A DNA stretch of 64,000 nt from an uncultured Agrobacterium sp. (GTDB lineage Bacteria; Pseudomonadota; Alphaproteobacteria; Rhizobiales; Rhizobiaceae). The translations under genes were made by a program, and so were the position numbers. The stretch spans positions 176,252 to 240,251 of the forward strand of contig CAJYTK010000006.1 of NCBI GenBank assembly GCA_913777615.1. The letters are read 5' to 3'. The notes below the pieces were generated by a model, which saw nothing but the letters and a program-made list of their open reading frames with translations, searched no databases and was not told the DNA's origin. Shown here one piece after another: positions 51,656 through 60,136 of this stretch (position 1 is the stretch's first letter; the number at the start of each line of letters is the position of its first letter).

Positions 51656-53089
51656 ATGACAATTCATCAGAACCTGATCGCCGGCGAGTGGAATGGCGCA
51701 GCCGGCACCAACAATATCAACCCATCCGATACCAACGAGGTTGTCGGCATCTATGCCGCCGCCACGGCGGATGACGTGGCCAATGCCATCTCGGCGGCAA
51801 AGGCAGCCTTTCCGGCCTGGTCCCGCTCCGGCATACTCGAGCGCCACGCCATTCTCAGGAAAGCCAGCGACGAAATCCTGGCCCGCAAGGAGGAGCTCGC
51901 TGCCCTGCTGGCGCGCGAGGAAGGCAAGACGCTTCCTGAGGCAATCGGCGAAACCATCCGCGCTGCGCAGATATTTGACTTTTTCGCAGGCGAGGCGCTG
52001 CGTCTGGCGGGCGAGGTCCTGCCGTCGGTTCGCCCGAACATCGGCGTGGAGATCACGCGCGATCCGCTCGGCGTCATCGGCATCATCACGCCCTGGAATT
52101 TTCCGATCGCGATCCCGGCCTGGAAGATCGCCCCAGCACTCTGCTACGGCAACACCATTGTTTTCAAACCCGCCGATCTCGTTCCCGGTTGCTCATGGGC
52201 TATCGTCGATATTCTCCATCGGGCCGGCCTGCCGAAGGGCGTGCTTAACCTAGTCATGGGCAAGGGTTCCGTCGTTGGACAGGCCATGCTGGATAGCCCT
52301 GTCCTGTCGGGGATAACCTTCACCGGCTCCGTCGGAACGGGCAAACGTGTTGCACTTGCTTCCGTCGAGCATAACCGCAAGTACCAGCTGGAGATGGGCG
52401 GCAAGAACCCGATGGTGGTGCTCGATGATGCGGACCTGACGGTCGCCGTCGAGGCCGCCGCCAATTCCGCCTTTTTCTCGACGGGCCAGCGCTGCACGGC
52501 CTCTTCCCGCCTGATCGTCACCGAAGGTATCCATGACAGGTTCGTCGCGGCGCTGACCGAACGGCTGAAAGGACTGAATGTCGACAACGCGATGAAAGCG
52601 GGCACCCATATCGGGCCCGTCGTCGACGAGAAGCAACTGAAGACCGATCTGGATTACATCGCCATCGGCAAGCAGGAGGGTGCAAAACTGGCATTCGGGG
52701 GCGAGGTCCTCAGCCGCGACACGCCCGGCTTCTACCTTCAGCCGACACTGTTCACCGAAGCCACGAGCACGATGCGTATTTCCCGCGAGGAGATCTTCGG
52801 TCCCGTTGCAGCGGTCATCCGTGTCAAGGATTACGACGAAGCGCTGGCCACGGCGAACGACACGTCCTTCGGCCTGTCGGCGGGCATCGCAACCACCAGC
52901 CTGAAACATGCGACGCACTTCAAGCGCAATTCCGAGGCCGGGATGGTGATGGTGAACCTGCCGACGGCAGGCGTCGATTTCCACGTGCCCTTCGGTGGCC
53001 GTAAAGGCTCCTCCTTCGGCTCGCGCGAGCAGGGTCGCTATGCCAGCGAGTTCTTCACCACCGTAAAGACTGCCTACACCCTCGCCTGA
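51656..53089 (+). CDS. NAD(P)-dependent aldehyde dehydrogenase
   Basis: 477 residues, the family norm. 'ITPWNFPIAIPAWKIAPAL' binds cofactor; Glu246 ('LEMGGKNP') and Cys280 ('STGQRCTASS') are the catalytic residues. The best matches by eye are alpha-ketoglutaric semialdehyde and lactaldehyde/succinate-semialdehyde dehydrogenases. In an L-fucose-type pathway it would oxidise lactaldehyde to lactate; in a pentose-acid pathway, 2-oxoglutarate semialdehyde. Confidence 0.88.
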   Translation: MTIHQNLIAGEWNGAAGTNNINPSDTNEVVGIYAAATADDVANAISAAKAAFPAWSRSGILERHAILRKASDEILARKEELAALLAREEGKTLPEAIGETIRAAQIFDFFAGEALRLAGEVLPSVRPNIGVEITRDPLGVIGIITPWNFPIAIPAWKIAPALCYGNTIVFKPADLVPGCSWAIVDILHRAGLPKGVLNLVMGKGSVVGQAMLDSPVLSGITFTGSVGTGKRVALASVEHNRKYQLEMGGKNPMVVLDDADLTVAVEAAANSAFFSTGQRCTASSRLIVTEGIHDRFVAALTERLKGLNVDNAMKAGTHIGPVVDEKQLKTDLDYIAIGKQEGAKLAFGGEVLSRDTPGFYLQPTLFTEATSTMRISREEIFGPVAAVIRVKDYDEALATANDTSFGLSAGIATTSLKHATHFKRNSEAGMVMVNLPTAGVDFHVPFGGRKGSSFGSREQGRYASEFFTTVKTAYTLA

Positions 53090-53130
53090 GGCGCGGAGAC
53101 GTCATGCTGCCCCGGGAGGAGTTAAGGAAA

Positions 53131-54657
53131 ATGCAATCGAAAACGGACACTGGTGCATCGGATCCACCTATCCTGGCCCTGCGCGGCATAGAGAAATCGT
53201 TCGGCCCGGTCTCGGTGCTGAAGGGCGTCGATTTCGACGTCCGTGCCGGTGAGGTCCATGCTCTCATGGGCGAGAACGGTGCCGGAAAATCGACGATGAT
53301 CCGCATCATGTCCGGCGCCCACCAGCCGAGTGCCGGCGATGTGCTGCTGGACGGGGAGATCACGCGCTTCGGCCAACCACGTGCCGCCCAGGTGGCCGGC
53401 ATATCGGTGGTGCATCAGGAGCTATTGCTGTTTCCGGCGCTGACAGTGACGGAAAACATCTTCCTCGGCCACGCGCCGAAGACGGCCCTGGGGCTGCTGG
53501 ATCGGCGCGCCATGCGCGACCGTGCAAAAGCACTGCTTGCCAGACTCGATTGCCCTGAACTCGACATCGACGCCCCGGTCGAAACCCTTTCAGTTGCCAA
53601 CCGGCAGCGCGTCGAGATCGCTCGTGCGCTGTCGCGCAATGCCCGTGTGCTGGTCATGGATGAGCCGACGGCAGCCCTTGCCGAGGCCGATGTAGTGCGG
53701 CTGCTGGATGTGGTGCGTGCGCTGCAGAAGGATGGCGTCGGGATTGTATATGTCAGCCACCGCATGGACGAGGTTTTCCGTATATCGGACCGTGTCACGG
53801 TTCTCCGCGACGGCAAAACTGTGGCCTCCAAGCCGATCGCTGAGGTCACGGAAGCAAGCCTGGTTTCGGCCATGGTCGGTCGCGAGATCAGCCAGCTGTT
53901 TCCGAAGGAAACCGTGCCTTTTGGTGCGTCGGTGCTGGAACTGGAGGGGCTATCCTGTACGGGTCGCGTCGAGAATGTCAGCTTTAATGTGCGGGCCGGC
54001 GAGATACTCGGAATTGCCGGACTGGTCGGCTCCGGTCGGACCGAGCTTGCCGAAACCGTCTTCGGCATCTCCCCGGCGTCATCCGGCGTGATCAGGATCG
54101 ACGGGCAGCCGGTGACTGTCGGGGGTGTCAGGCAGGCGATCGACAACGGCATCGCCTACGTGCCGGAGGATCGGGCCCAGCATGGCCTGGTAAAGAAGCA
54201 GACCATCCGCGACAACGTCGCCATCACCGTCATCGACAAGCTGACCAATGGCTGGCTGGTCGATACGCGCAAGGAGCATTCGCTGGCGAGCGATGCGATC
54301 GCAAGATTTGCCGTGCGGACGCGGGGCCCATCGCAGGTCGTCGGTGAACTCTCCGGCGGCAACCAGCAGAAGGTCGTCATCGCCAAATGGCTGGCAAGCA
54401 AGCCGAAGGTCCTCATCCTCGACGAACCGACGCGCGGCGTCGACGTCGGCGCCAAATCCGAAATCCACAAACTCATGGTGCAGCTGGCCCGCGAGGGCAT
54501 GGCGATTGTCATGATTTCAAGCGAACTCCCCGAGGTGATCGGCATGAGCGACCGGATCGTGGTGATGAACGCCCATCGCATGGTGGCGATTATCGATCGC
54601 AATGAGGCGACGCCCGAAACCGTAGGTGCTGCAATGATGAGGGGACATGCCGCATGA
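53131..54657 (+). CDS. Sugar ABC transporter ATPase (RbsA/AraG-like), importer 2
   Basis: 508 residues with two ATPase halves. 'MGENGAGKSTMIRIMSGAHQPSAGD' is the first Walker A, 'LVMDEPTAAL' the Walker B. 'LSGGNQQKVVIAKWLASKP' and 'LILDEPTRGVDVG' form the intact second signature. AAGGAA precedes the ATG at 53131, favouring it over ATG 53104. It starts importer 2 just 41 bp after the aldehyde dehydrogenase. Confidence 0.9.
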   Translation: MQSKTDTGASDPPILALRGIEKSFGPVSVLKGVDFDVRAGEVHALMGENGAGKSTMIRIMSGAHQPSAGDVLLDGEITRFGQPRAAQVAGISVVHQELLLFPALTVTENIFLGHAPKTALGLLDRRAMRDRAKALLARLDCPELDIDAPVETLSVANRQRVEIARALSRNARVLVMDEPTAALAEADVVRLLDVVRALQKDGVGIVYVSHRMDEVFRISDRVTVLRDGKTVASKPIAEVTEASLVSAMVGREISQLFPKETVPFGASVLELEGLSCTGRVENVSFNVRAGEILGIAGLVGSGRTELAETVFGISPASSGVIRIDGQPVTVGGVRQAIDNGIAYVPEDRAQHGLVKKQTIRDNVAITVIDKLTNGWLVDTRKEHSLASDAIARFAVRTRGPSQVVGELSGGNQQKVVIAKWLASKPKVLILDEPTRGVDVGAKSEIHKLMVQLAREGMAIVMISSELPEVIGMSDRIVVMNAHRMVAIIDRNEATPETVGAAMMRGHAA

Positions 54658-55598
54658 AGCGTCTTTCACTCGCCAGGATTTTCAACCAGGAGGTTCTTCT
54701 GGCCGTCGCGGTCGTCTCGCTGCTGGCTTTGGTCGGCCTCAACAACCCGCGATTCATGGCGTCCAACAACCTCTCCACCATCTTTGTCGGCAATGCATAT
54801 ATCGCGGTTGCCGCCATAGGCATGTCTCTGGTGATCATTTCCGGCCATATCGATGTGTCTATCGGCGCGCTGATCGGCGTGCTGGCGACGATTTCCGGGC
54901 TTCTGGTGACCCATGGCTACCCGGTCTGGTTTTCTTGGCTGGCGCCGATTGCCGTCGGATGCCTGATCAACACCGCCCTCGGTATCCTCATAGGCTATAT
55001 GCGGGTCCCCTCCATCATCGCGACGCTAGGGATGCTCTCCATCCTGCGGGGGCTGCTGATCACCGTCACCGGTGGCGCCTGGATCTCCGGCCTCCCGCCT
55101 GCCTTCCAGCTGGCACAGTTTAAACTGATGGGCATCCCCTCGCCAATTCTCTTCATGGTGATCCTCACGCTGCTGGTCGCCTTTGCCATGCGGACAACAG
55201 CGTTTGGCCGGGCTATCTATGCAGTCGGCGGCAATCCTGACGCGGCAGAGGCAGTCGGCATTTCGCACCGCGCCATGACCGTCAAGGTGTTTGCCATTCA
55301 TGGTGTTCTCGCCGGCATAGCCGCCATTCTCTTTGCCACCCAGCTGCAGGTCATCCAGTCCACGGTCCCCAATGGCCTCGAGCTGGTGATCATATCGGCG
55401 GCTGTCGTCGGGGGCGTCTCCATCCTGGGCGGCATCGGTACCGTAACAGGTGCGACGCTGGCCGCGATCCTGTTTGCCACGATTGGCTCGTCGCTGATCT
55501 TTCTGAATGTCTCGGCCTACTGGCTCCGCGCGGTGCAGGGGGCACTGATCCTTGCGACAGTGCTCGCTGACGTGGCGCGTCGCCACCGTTCACGTTGA
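54654..55598 (+). CDS. Sugar ABC transporter permease, importer 2
   Basis: 314 residues with about nine membrane segments and the family motif 'IAAIGMSLVIISGHIDVSIGALIG' (GHIDVS, here His for the common Gly/Asp). The ATG overlaps the ATPase TGA by 4 bp. 'ISHRAMTVKVFAIHGVLAGIAAILFATQL' and 'SILGGIGTVTGATLAAIL' are the conserved late segments. Confidence 0.9.
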   Translation: MKRLSLARIFNQEVLLAVAVVSLLALVGLNNPRFMASNNLSTIFVGNAYIAVAAIGMSLVIISGHIDVSIGALIGVLATISGLLVTHGYPVWFSWLAPIAVGCLINTALGILIGYMRVPSIIATLGMLSILRGLLITVTGGAWISGLPPAFQLAQFKLMGIPSPILFMVILTLLVAFAMRTTAFGRAIYAVGGNPDAAEAVGISHRAMTVKVFAIHGVLAGIAAILFATQLQVIQSTVPNGLELVIISAAVVGGVSILGGIGTVTGATLAAILFATIGSSLIFLNVSAYWLRAVQGALILATVLADVARRHRSR

Positions 55599-55609
55599 TG
55601 GAGAAAGTC

Positions 55610-56551
55610 ATGAATTTTCGCTTCCTCTATCGTCACGAGACGATCCTTTTCATCATTCTCGTCTGCGTCATGGCGACGCTGTCCTTCTATAACGATCGCT
55701 TCCTGACGACTGCCAATCTCCTGAACCAGGGTCGCCTGATGACGGAGGTTGGCCTTATCGTGGTCGCCATGACTTTCGTCATCATCACCGGTGGCATCGA
55801 TCTGTCCGTCGGTTCGACCGTCGGTCTTTCGGCGATCCTGGTGGGTGTCTTCTGGAAGGCAGGGGTGCCGCTGCCGCTGGCCGCTTTCCTGTCCATCCTC
55901 GTCGGCGTTGCCGGCGGCATCGCGAATGGCGTCGTCATCACCCGGTTCCGGGTGCCGCCGCTGATCGCGACCCTTGCCACCCTTGCGCTCTACCGCGGGC
56001 TCGCGGAAGGCATCAGCCAGGCGCAGTCCGTGCGCGGCTATCCGGCTTGGTTCCTGAGCATAGGCCAGGGTTACCTGCTGGGCGTCCCGACGCAGCTCTG
56101 GCTTCTAGCCATCAGCGCCGGCATTGGCATCTTCGTCCTGCGCTTCACGGCCATCGGCCGAAAGATCTATGCGATCGGCAACAACGAGGCTGCAGCCCGC
56201 TACTCGGGCGTCGATGCCGCCCGGATCAAGCTCTGGATCTACGCCAGTTCCGGTCTGCTTTCCAGCATTGCCGCCATCGTCTTCGTCAGCCGGGTTTCGA
56301 CGACCCGCTCCGACATGGGCACCGGCCTCGAGCTGGATGCCATCACGGCGGTGGTGCTGGGAGGCACTTCGATCTTCGGCGGGCGCGGGTCGATCCTGGG
56401 GTCGCTGTTGGGGCTGATCCTGATCCAGGTTCTGAAAAACGGCCTGTCGCTGTCCGGCGTTAAGGGCGACGGCACCATCGTCGTCATCGGCGTGGTGCTG
56501 ATCCTGGCCGTTCTCGTCTCGAATTTCGTCAGCCGCTTTTCGAACGACTGA
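55610..56551 (+). CDS. Sugar ABC transporter permease, importer 2, second subunit
   Basis: 313 residues. 'FVIITGGIDLSVGSTVGLSAILVG' is the classical RbsC GGIDLSVG motif. 'YSGVDAARIKLWIYASSGLLSSIAAIVF' and 'TSIFGGRGSILGSLLGLILIQVLKNGL' follow. ATG 55610 has GGAGA at the right distance; ATG 55598 is possible but overlaps the preceding stop. It completes importer 2. Confidence 0.9.
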   Translation: MNFRFLYRHETILFIILVCVMATLSFYNDRFLTTANLLNQGRLMTEVGLIVVAMTFVIITGGIDLSVGSTVGLSAILVGVFWKAGVPLPLAAFLSILVGVAGGIANGVVITRFRVPPLIATLATLALYRGLAEGISQAQSVRGYPAWFLSIGQGYLLGVPTQLWLLAISAGIGIFVLRFTAIGRKIYAIGNNEAAARYSGVDAARIKLWIYASSGLLSSIAAIVFVSRVSTTRSDMGTGLELDAITAVVLGGTSIFGGRGSILGSLLGLILIQVLKNGLSLSGVKGDGTIVVIGVVLILAVLVSNFVSRFSND

Positions 56552-56607
56552 CATCCAAGGGTACGACCCCGCGGGGGCTACAACGATCTGAAACAGGAGA
56601 AGTTTTC

Positions 56608-57729
56608 ATGCGATCGATTATCACCGCACTTCATGCCAGCGCATTTTGCCTCACCAGCATGCTGCCGCTCGCAGTCCATGCGCAGCAGTCGGATTGGACG
56701 GGCGGGGATGGAGCGCCGACCAACCCGCTGGCCTGCGATGCGACGGCTGCATCCGTCGATCCCGGCCAGTATGACGGCGGCAGCCCGACTGGCGCGCCTG
56801 ACCGCAAGGGCAAGCCTTTGAAGGTCGTCGACGTGCCGAAGCTCGTCGGCATCGGCTATTTCATGTCCAGCGCTGCCGGCGCACAGGCGAGCGCCAAGGA
56901 AATCGGCAACATGACCGTGACGACCGATGGTCCGACCAAGGCCAATATCGACGAGCAGATCACCTTCATCGACAACTACATCACCAGCGGCGTCGACGGC
57001 ATCATGCTCTCGGCCAACGATCCCGTCGCGGTCGCGCCTGTCCTTCAAAAAGCGCTGGCCGCCGGCATCAACGTCGTGACCTACGACGCCGATGCCGAGC
57101 ACGATGCGCGCCAGTGGTTCATCAATCCGGCAACGGCCAACGGCGTCGCCAAGACGCTGATCGACCAGCTGGCCCAGCAGATCGGTGAAGACGGCAGTTT
57201 CGCCATCGTCACCTCGACCTTTACCACGCCGAACCAGGCGCGATGGATCAGCGAAATGTCCGCCTATGCCGCAAAGTGCCATCCGAAGATCAAGTTCCTG
57301 GAAACCGTCGAAGCTCAGGAAGACAACATCCTGTCCTTCAACCAGGCGCAGACGCTGATCAACAAGTACGGCGACGAACTCAATGGCATCGTCGGCATGA
57401 CCAGCGTGGCAACGCCTGCAGCGTCCGAAGCCGTGCAGCAGAACAATCTCTGCGGCAAGGTCTCGGTCGTCGGCTTGGCGCTGCCCAATGCCATGAAGCC
57501 CTACATTACAAGCGGTTGCGTCAAGTCGGCCGTTCTGTGGAGCACGGACGACATGGGCTACGCCGCTGCGACCGCGCTTCGGGCGCTGGCTGACGGGACC
57601 CTCAAGCCCGGCGACAAGACCTTCAAGGCCGGAAAGCTCGGCGACCTGCAGATCGCCAACAAGAGCGAGATCCTGCTCGGTGCGCCGAAGGTCTTCACCA
57701 AGGATAATATTGCAAGCTTCAATTTCTGA
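56608..57729 (+). CDS. Periplasmic sugar-binding protein, importer 2
   Basis: 373 residues. The leader 'MRSIITALHASAFCLTSMLPLAVHA' is cleaved before 'QQSDWTGG'. The mature domain is type I periplasmic-binding fold ('LVGIGYFMSSAAGAQASAKEIGNMTVTTDGPTKANIDEQI', 'GVDGIMLSANDPVAVAPVLQKALAAGINVVTYDADA'). The first 30 mature residues contain a Gly/Ser-rich acidic linker unusual for RbsB. AGGAGAAG precedes the ATG. Unlike importer 1, the binding protein is the last transport gene. Confidence 0.88.
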   Translation: MRSIITALHASAFCLTSMLPLAVHAQQSDWTGGDGAPTNPLACDATAASVDPGQYDGGSPTGAPDRKGKPLKVVDVPKLVGIGYFMSSAAGAQASAKEIGNMTVTTDGPTKANIDEQITFIDNYITSGVDGIMLSANDPVAVAPVLQKALAAGINVVTYDADAEHDARQWFINPATANGVAKTLIDQLAQQIGEDGSFAIVTSTFTTPNQARWISEMSAYAAKCHPKIKFLETVEAQEDNILSFNQAQTLINKYGDELNGIVGMTSVATPAASEAVQQNNLCGKVSVVGLALPNAMKPYITSGCVKSAVLWSTDDMGYAAATALRALADGTLKPGDKTFKAGKLGDLQIANKSEILLGAPKVFTKDNIASFNF

Positions 57730-57740
57730 TGTGACCTTTC

Positions 57741-57769
57741 GGCGGCTCGGGAAATCCGGGCCGCCTTTT
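57741..57769 (+). terminator. Rho-independent terminator after importer 2
   Basis: GGCGGC-T-CGG pairs with CCG-G-GCCGCC around GAAAT and is followed by TTTT. It starts 12 bp after the binding-protein stop codon. The ABM-fold gene just beyond would then depend on read-through. Confidence 0.85.
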
Positions 57770-57794
57770 CCCGTTGAGCATGAAGGAATATCCA

Positions 57795-58091
57795 ATGACC
57801 GAGGCCATCCCTGGAGTCGCCATTTTTGTTGCCAAGCCAGGCCACGAGGCGGAAGTCGAACGCCTGCTGAAAACGCTTGTGACTCCCAGCAGGGGCGAGG
57901 CGGGAGCGACCTACTACAATCTTCACAGGGATCGGGAAAATCTGCGTCGCTTCGTCTTCACAGAGGAGTGGGAAAGCCAAGCCGCACTGGACGCACATGT
58001 TGCTTCCAAGCATGTCGCGGAAGTGTTCAAGGTTCTGCAGGTTATGCTCGAGAGCTCGCAGATATTTGAACTAACGGTGTTGGAGCCCTGA
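57795..58091 (+). CDS. Antibiotic-biosynthesis-monooxygenase-fold (ABM) protein
   Basis: 98 residues. 'GVAIFVAKPGHEAEVERLLKTLVTPSRGEAGATYYNLHRDRENLRRFVFTEEWESQAALDAHVASKHVAEV' is the standard ABM pattern (the 'E-W-x-S-x-x-A-L-D-x-H' segment). These dimeric proteins act as cofactor-free oxygenases or isomerases; no reaction is clear. Two upstream ATGs exist, but GAAGGA precedes the one at 57795. It follows the terminator of importer 2. Confidence 0.75.
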   Translation: MTEAIPGVAIFVAKPGHEAEVERLLKTLVTPSRGEAGATYYNLHRDRENLRRFVFTEEWESQAALDAHVASKHVAEVFKVLQVMLESSQIFELTVLEP

Positions 58092-58160
58092 CAATTTCAG
58101 GCGATTGCCAGATTGGCGTCGTAATTTTGAAATGCGTTCAGCTTCCTTCTGAGCTGGACC

Positions 58161-58195
58161 GCAACGTCGACGGTTCATATCCCATCAAGGCGGAA
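58161..58195 (+). repeat. Dispersed T-arm-like intergenic motif, copy D
   Basis: GACGGTTCATATCCCATCAA plus GGCGGA, after CGCAACGTC. It matches copy A over about two dozen bases and is preceded by a CAGCT/AGCTG hairpin. It lies upstream of the zeta-type toxin module. Confidence 0.6.
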
Positions 58196-58313
58196 GGCTG
58201 TCTCCTTCGGCCCGTTGCCTTCAGTGCTGCTGTCGGTGGCACCTGGCACAAGCTATATTTGCAGCCGACGGCCTGTCGCATTATGTTATGGAAGAATGGA
58301 AAGGAGATCGCTG

Positions 58314-58487
58314 ATGCTTTTGCAGAAATACCGCGAGAACAAGCAAGCCTTGAAGCAGATCGGCCGGGAGGCCATCGCCGAGAGCCGCCGTATGGGCCTA
58401 ACGATCACTGCCAAGGATCGGCAGAACGAGGCGAAGGATAAGGCCCAGCATGAGCGCAAGGAACGTGCTCCGGCTACCGTGAGGTAG
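58314..58487 (+). CDS. Small protein upstream of a zeta-type toxin, candidate antitoxin
   Basis: 57 residues, almost entirely charged helix ('KYRENKQALKQIGREAIAESRR', 'AKDRQNEAKDKAQHERKERA'). AAGGAG precedes the ATG at 58314; a longer frame from 58215 adds an unrelated N-terminus. It ends 10 bp before the zeta-type kinase gene. Its small size and position fit the antitoxin of a two-gene zeta system, but it is not an epsilon homologue that I recognise. Confidence 0.6.
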   Translation: MLLQKYRENKQALKQIGREAIAESRRMGLTITAKDRQNEAKDKAQHERKERAPATVR

Positions 58488-58497
58488 CAATCGCTTC

Positions 58498-59115
58498 ATG
58501 CCCGAGTTGTGGTGTATCCTCCTCGCAGGGCCGAACGGCTCCGGCAAAACTTCCGCCTTCGCGAAGCTGAAGCTCGAGGGTGTTTGGATCAACGCGGACG
58601 AGATCGCCAAAGCGATGCTGGCCGCTGATAACAGATCGACCGAAATCCAAGCTGGTCGATCGGCTCTCCTGAAAATTGACGAGATGATCGACACTAGGCA
58701 GTCTTTTATTTTCGAGACGACGCTGAGCAGCAACCAATCGTTGAGAATGATGCGGGTGGCCAAGGCGGCCGGGTTCAAGGTCGGCCTGTACTATGTTGCT
58801 TTGGATTCCGTTGAGACAAACCTCGAGCGCGTTAGACAGCGTGTCCTCAAGGGCGGTCACGACATCCCGGAGGAAACCATCCGCAGGCGGCACGATGGAT
58901 CCTTCGAGAAGCTGACCGAAGCGCTGAGGATCGCCGACGAAGTTTTGTTGATCGACAACTCAGGGATAGAACCGCACGAGGTCTTCGCCATTAGCGGCGG
59001 CGTGGTCCAGTCCTTCGACATCGATGACAACCAAGCGCTGCATAAGCTCTTTGAGGCCAAGGTCTGCGAAGCGTACCATCTCATGCGAGCGCTGGAAGGC
59101 TTTGAGAGCAGGTAA
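58498..59115 (+). CDS. Zeta-toxin family kinase
   Basis: 205 residues. Walker A is GPNGSGKT at 10-17. 'IFETTLSSNQSLRMMRVAKAAGFKVGLYYVALDSVETNLERVRQRVLKGGHDIPEETIRRR' is characteristic of the zeta-toxin/AAA_33 kinases that phosphorylate UDP-N-acetylglucosamine and so block cell-wall synthesis. It lies 10 bp downstream of a small charged protein, and motif copies D and E flank the pair. A chaperone-like or maintenance role for this kinase is an alternative. Confidence 0.82.
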   Translation: MPELWCILLAGPNGSGKTSAFAKLKLEGVWINADEIAKAMLAADNRSTEIQAGRSALLKIDEMIDTRQSFIFETTLSSNQSLRMMRVAKAAGFKVGLYYVALDSVETNLERVRQRVLKGGHDIPEETIRRRHDGSFEKLTEALRIADEVLLIDNSGIEPHEVFAISGGVVQSFDIDDNQALHKLFEAKVCEAYHLMRALEGFESR

Positions 59116-59364
59116 TTGAGGAGGGATAGGCTGCCTCCGGTTGACAGACCTTTAAATGTCTCGCCAACTTTCCCACCGCGCACCGCGCACCGCGAAGTTC
59201 GGCGAACTGCCTTCATGAGGCTTGCCGAAAGGAAAATCTACCCGGCGCGGGTTCCAGGTCCAGGATAAGAATGATAATCGGCGGCGGCGATCGGTGGAGG
59301 GCCGTAAATTGGCCTCAAGCGACGAAGTATGTCTGTTCAGGAAGTTAAGATATCTGAACGACCT

Positions 59365-59394
59365 GTCGCCGGTTCGATTCCCTTCAAGAACGAC
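59365..59394 (+). repeat. Dispersed T-arm-like intergenic motif, copy E
   Basis: CCGGTTCGATTCCCTTCAAG followed by AACGA. A GTTCAG/CTGAAC hairpin precedes it, mimicking the arm-plus-T-arm arrangement of a tRNA. It lies downstream of the zeta-type toxin. Confidence 0.55.
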
Positions 59395-59430
59395 AGAATC
59401 GAGTTACCTGTTGTGACGGTTCAACTCGAA

Positions 59431-59461
59431 CGTTATACTGTTTTTGAAAAACAGTATAACG
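59431..59461. promoter_or_regulatory. 31-bp perfect palindrome before the nucleotidyltransferase gene
   Basis: CGTTATACTGTTTTT, a central G, and the exact complement of the left arm (15-base arms) end 14 bp before ATG 59476. This is almost certainly an operator or a very strong cruciform-type site overlapping the start region. Neighbouring GTTCAACTCGAAC adds a second, shorter inverted pair. No LexA, Fur or other standard box fits exactly. Confidence 0.7.
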
Positions 59462-59533
59462 CCGGAATCGAGCTTATGAAATCCGTCGACCTCATGTACC
59501 AGACTATGCTCGCCAAGCTAGAGCGCGTCCGCT

Positions 59534-60136
59534 TTATTCGGGGTCATATCCGCACGATTTGAAGTAGTTGGCACATTCTTGTGGTTCGAACAGTGTGAGG
59601 ATGTGGCCGAGGGCATTCCATAAGCCGTCGATCGTTCGCTCGGCTTTGGCGCGCAAGACGGCCTTGAGCTTTGCGAATGCCTTCTCGATGGGGTTGAAGT
59701 CGGGACTGTAGGGAGGAAGGTAAAGCAACCGGCATCCGGCGTCTTCGATTGCGTGACGCACGCCTTCCGCTTTGTGTGCAGGCAGATTGTCCATGATTAC
59801 GATGTCGCCTGGTGCCAAGGTTGGAATGAGAACCTGCTGGACATAAGCCTGGAATGCTACCCCGTTCATCGCGCCGTCCAAGACCATGGGTGCGGTCATT
59901 CCAGATAGCCTGAGCGCTCCGGTAAACGTCGTTGTCTTCCAATGGCCGTGCGGGACCGGCGAGCGGCATCGATCTCCGCAAGGGGCTCGTCCACGAAGCC
60001 GAGACATCTTCGTGCTTAGGCCGGTTTCATCGATGAAGACGAGCCTCGCCGGATCGAGATCAAGTTGGCCGTCGAACCAGTCCTGGCGGCGTTTCAGGAG
60101 GTCAGGACGCTCCTGCTCCAGTGCATGTGCGGTCTT
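59534..60136 (-). CDS. IS630 transposase, catalytic frame (copy 2)
   Basis: The frame opens at the A7 slip site and carries the DDE triad ('[13 protein letters not shown]', '[13 protein letters not shown]', '[12 protein letters not shown]'). No stop interrupts it. Its end 'ANYFKSCGYDPE' is close to the left terminal repeat. It differs from copy 1 at many positions, so the two are independent copies, not a recent duplication. Confidence 0.87.
   Translation of the reverse strand, partial: KTAHALEQERPDLLKRRQDWFDGQLDLDPARLVFIDETGLSTKMSRLRGRAPCGDRCRSPVPHGHWKTTTFTGALRLSGMTAPMVLDGAMNGVAFQAYVQQVLIPTLAPGDIVIMDNLPAHKAEGVRHAIEDAGCRLLYLPPYSPDFNPIEKAFAKLKAVLRAKAERTIDGLWNALGHILTLFEPQECANYFKSCGYDPE

Larger units (their letters stand above)
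59116..59475. other. Intergenic stretch before the nucleotidyltransferase gene
   Basis: About 360 bases. It holds motif copy E (59365-59394) and the 31-bp palindrome at 59431-59461. A longer open frame starting at 59329 runs into the nucleotidyltransferase start but has no independent support. Confidence 0.5.

Noticed and set aside
56578-57795. A 405-codon leftward open frame
   Set aside because: Antisense to the importer 2 binding protein, which has a leader, domain and ribosome binding site.
59329-59475. Extended N-terminus of the nucleotidyltransferase
   Set aside because: It would read through motif copy E and the palindrome; ATG 59476 gives the coherent start.
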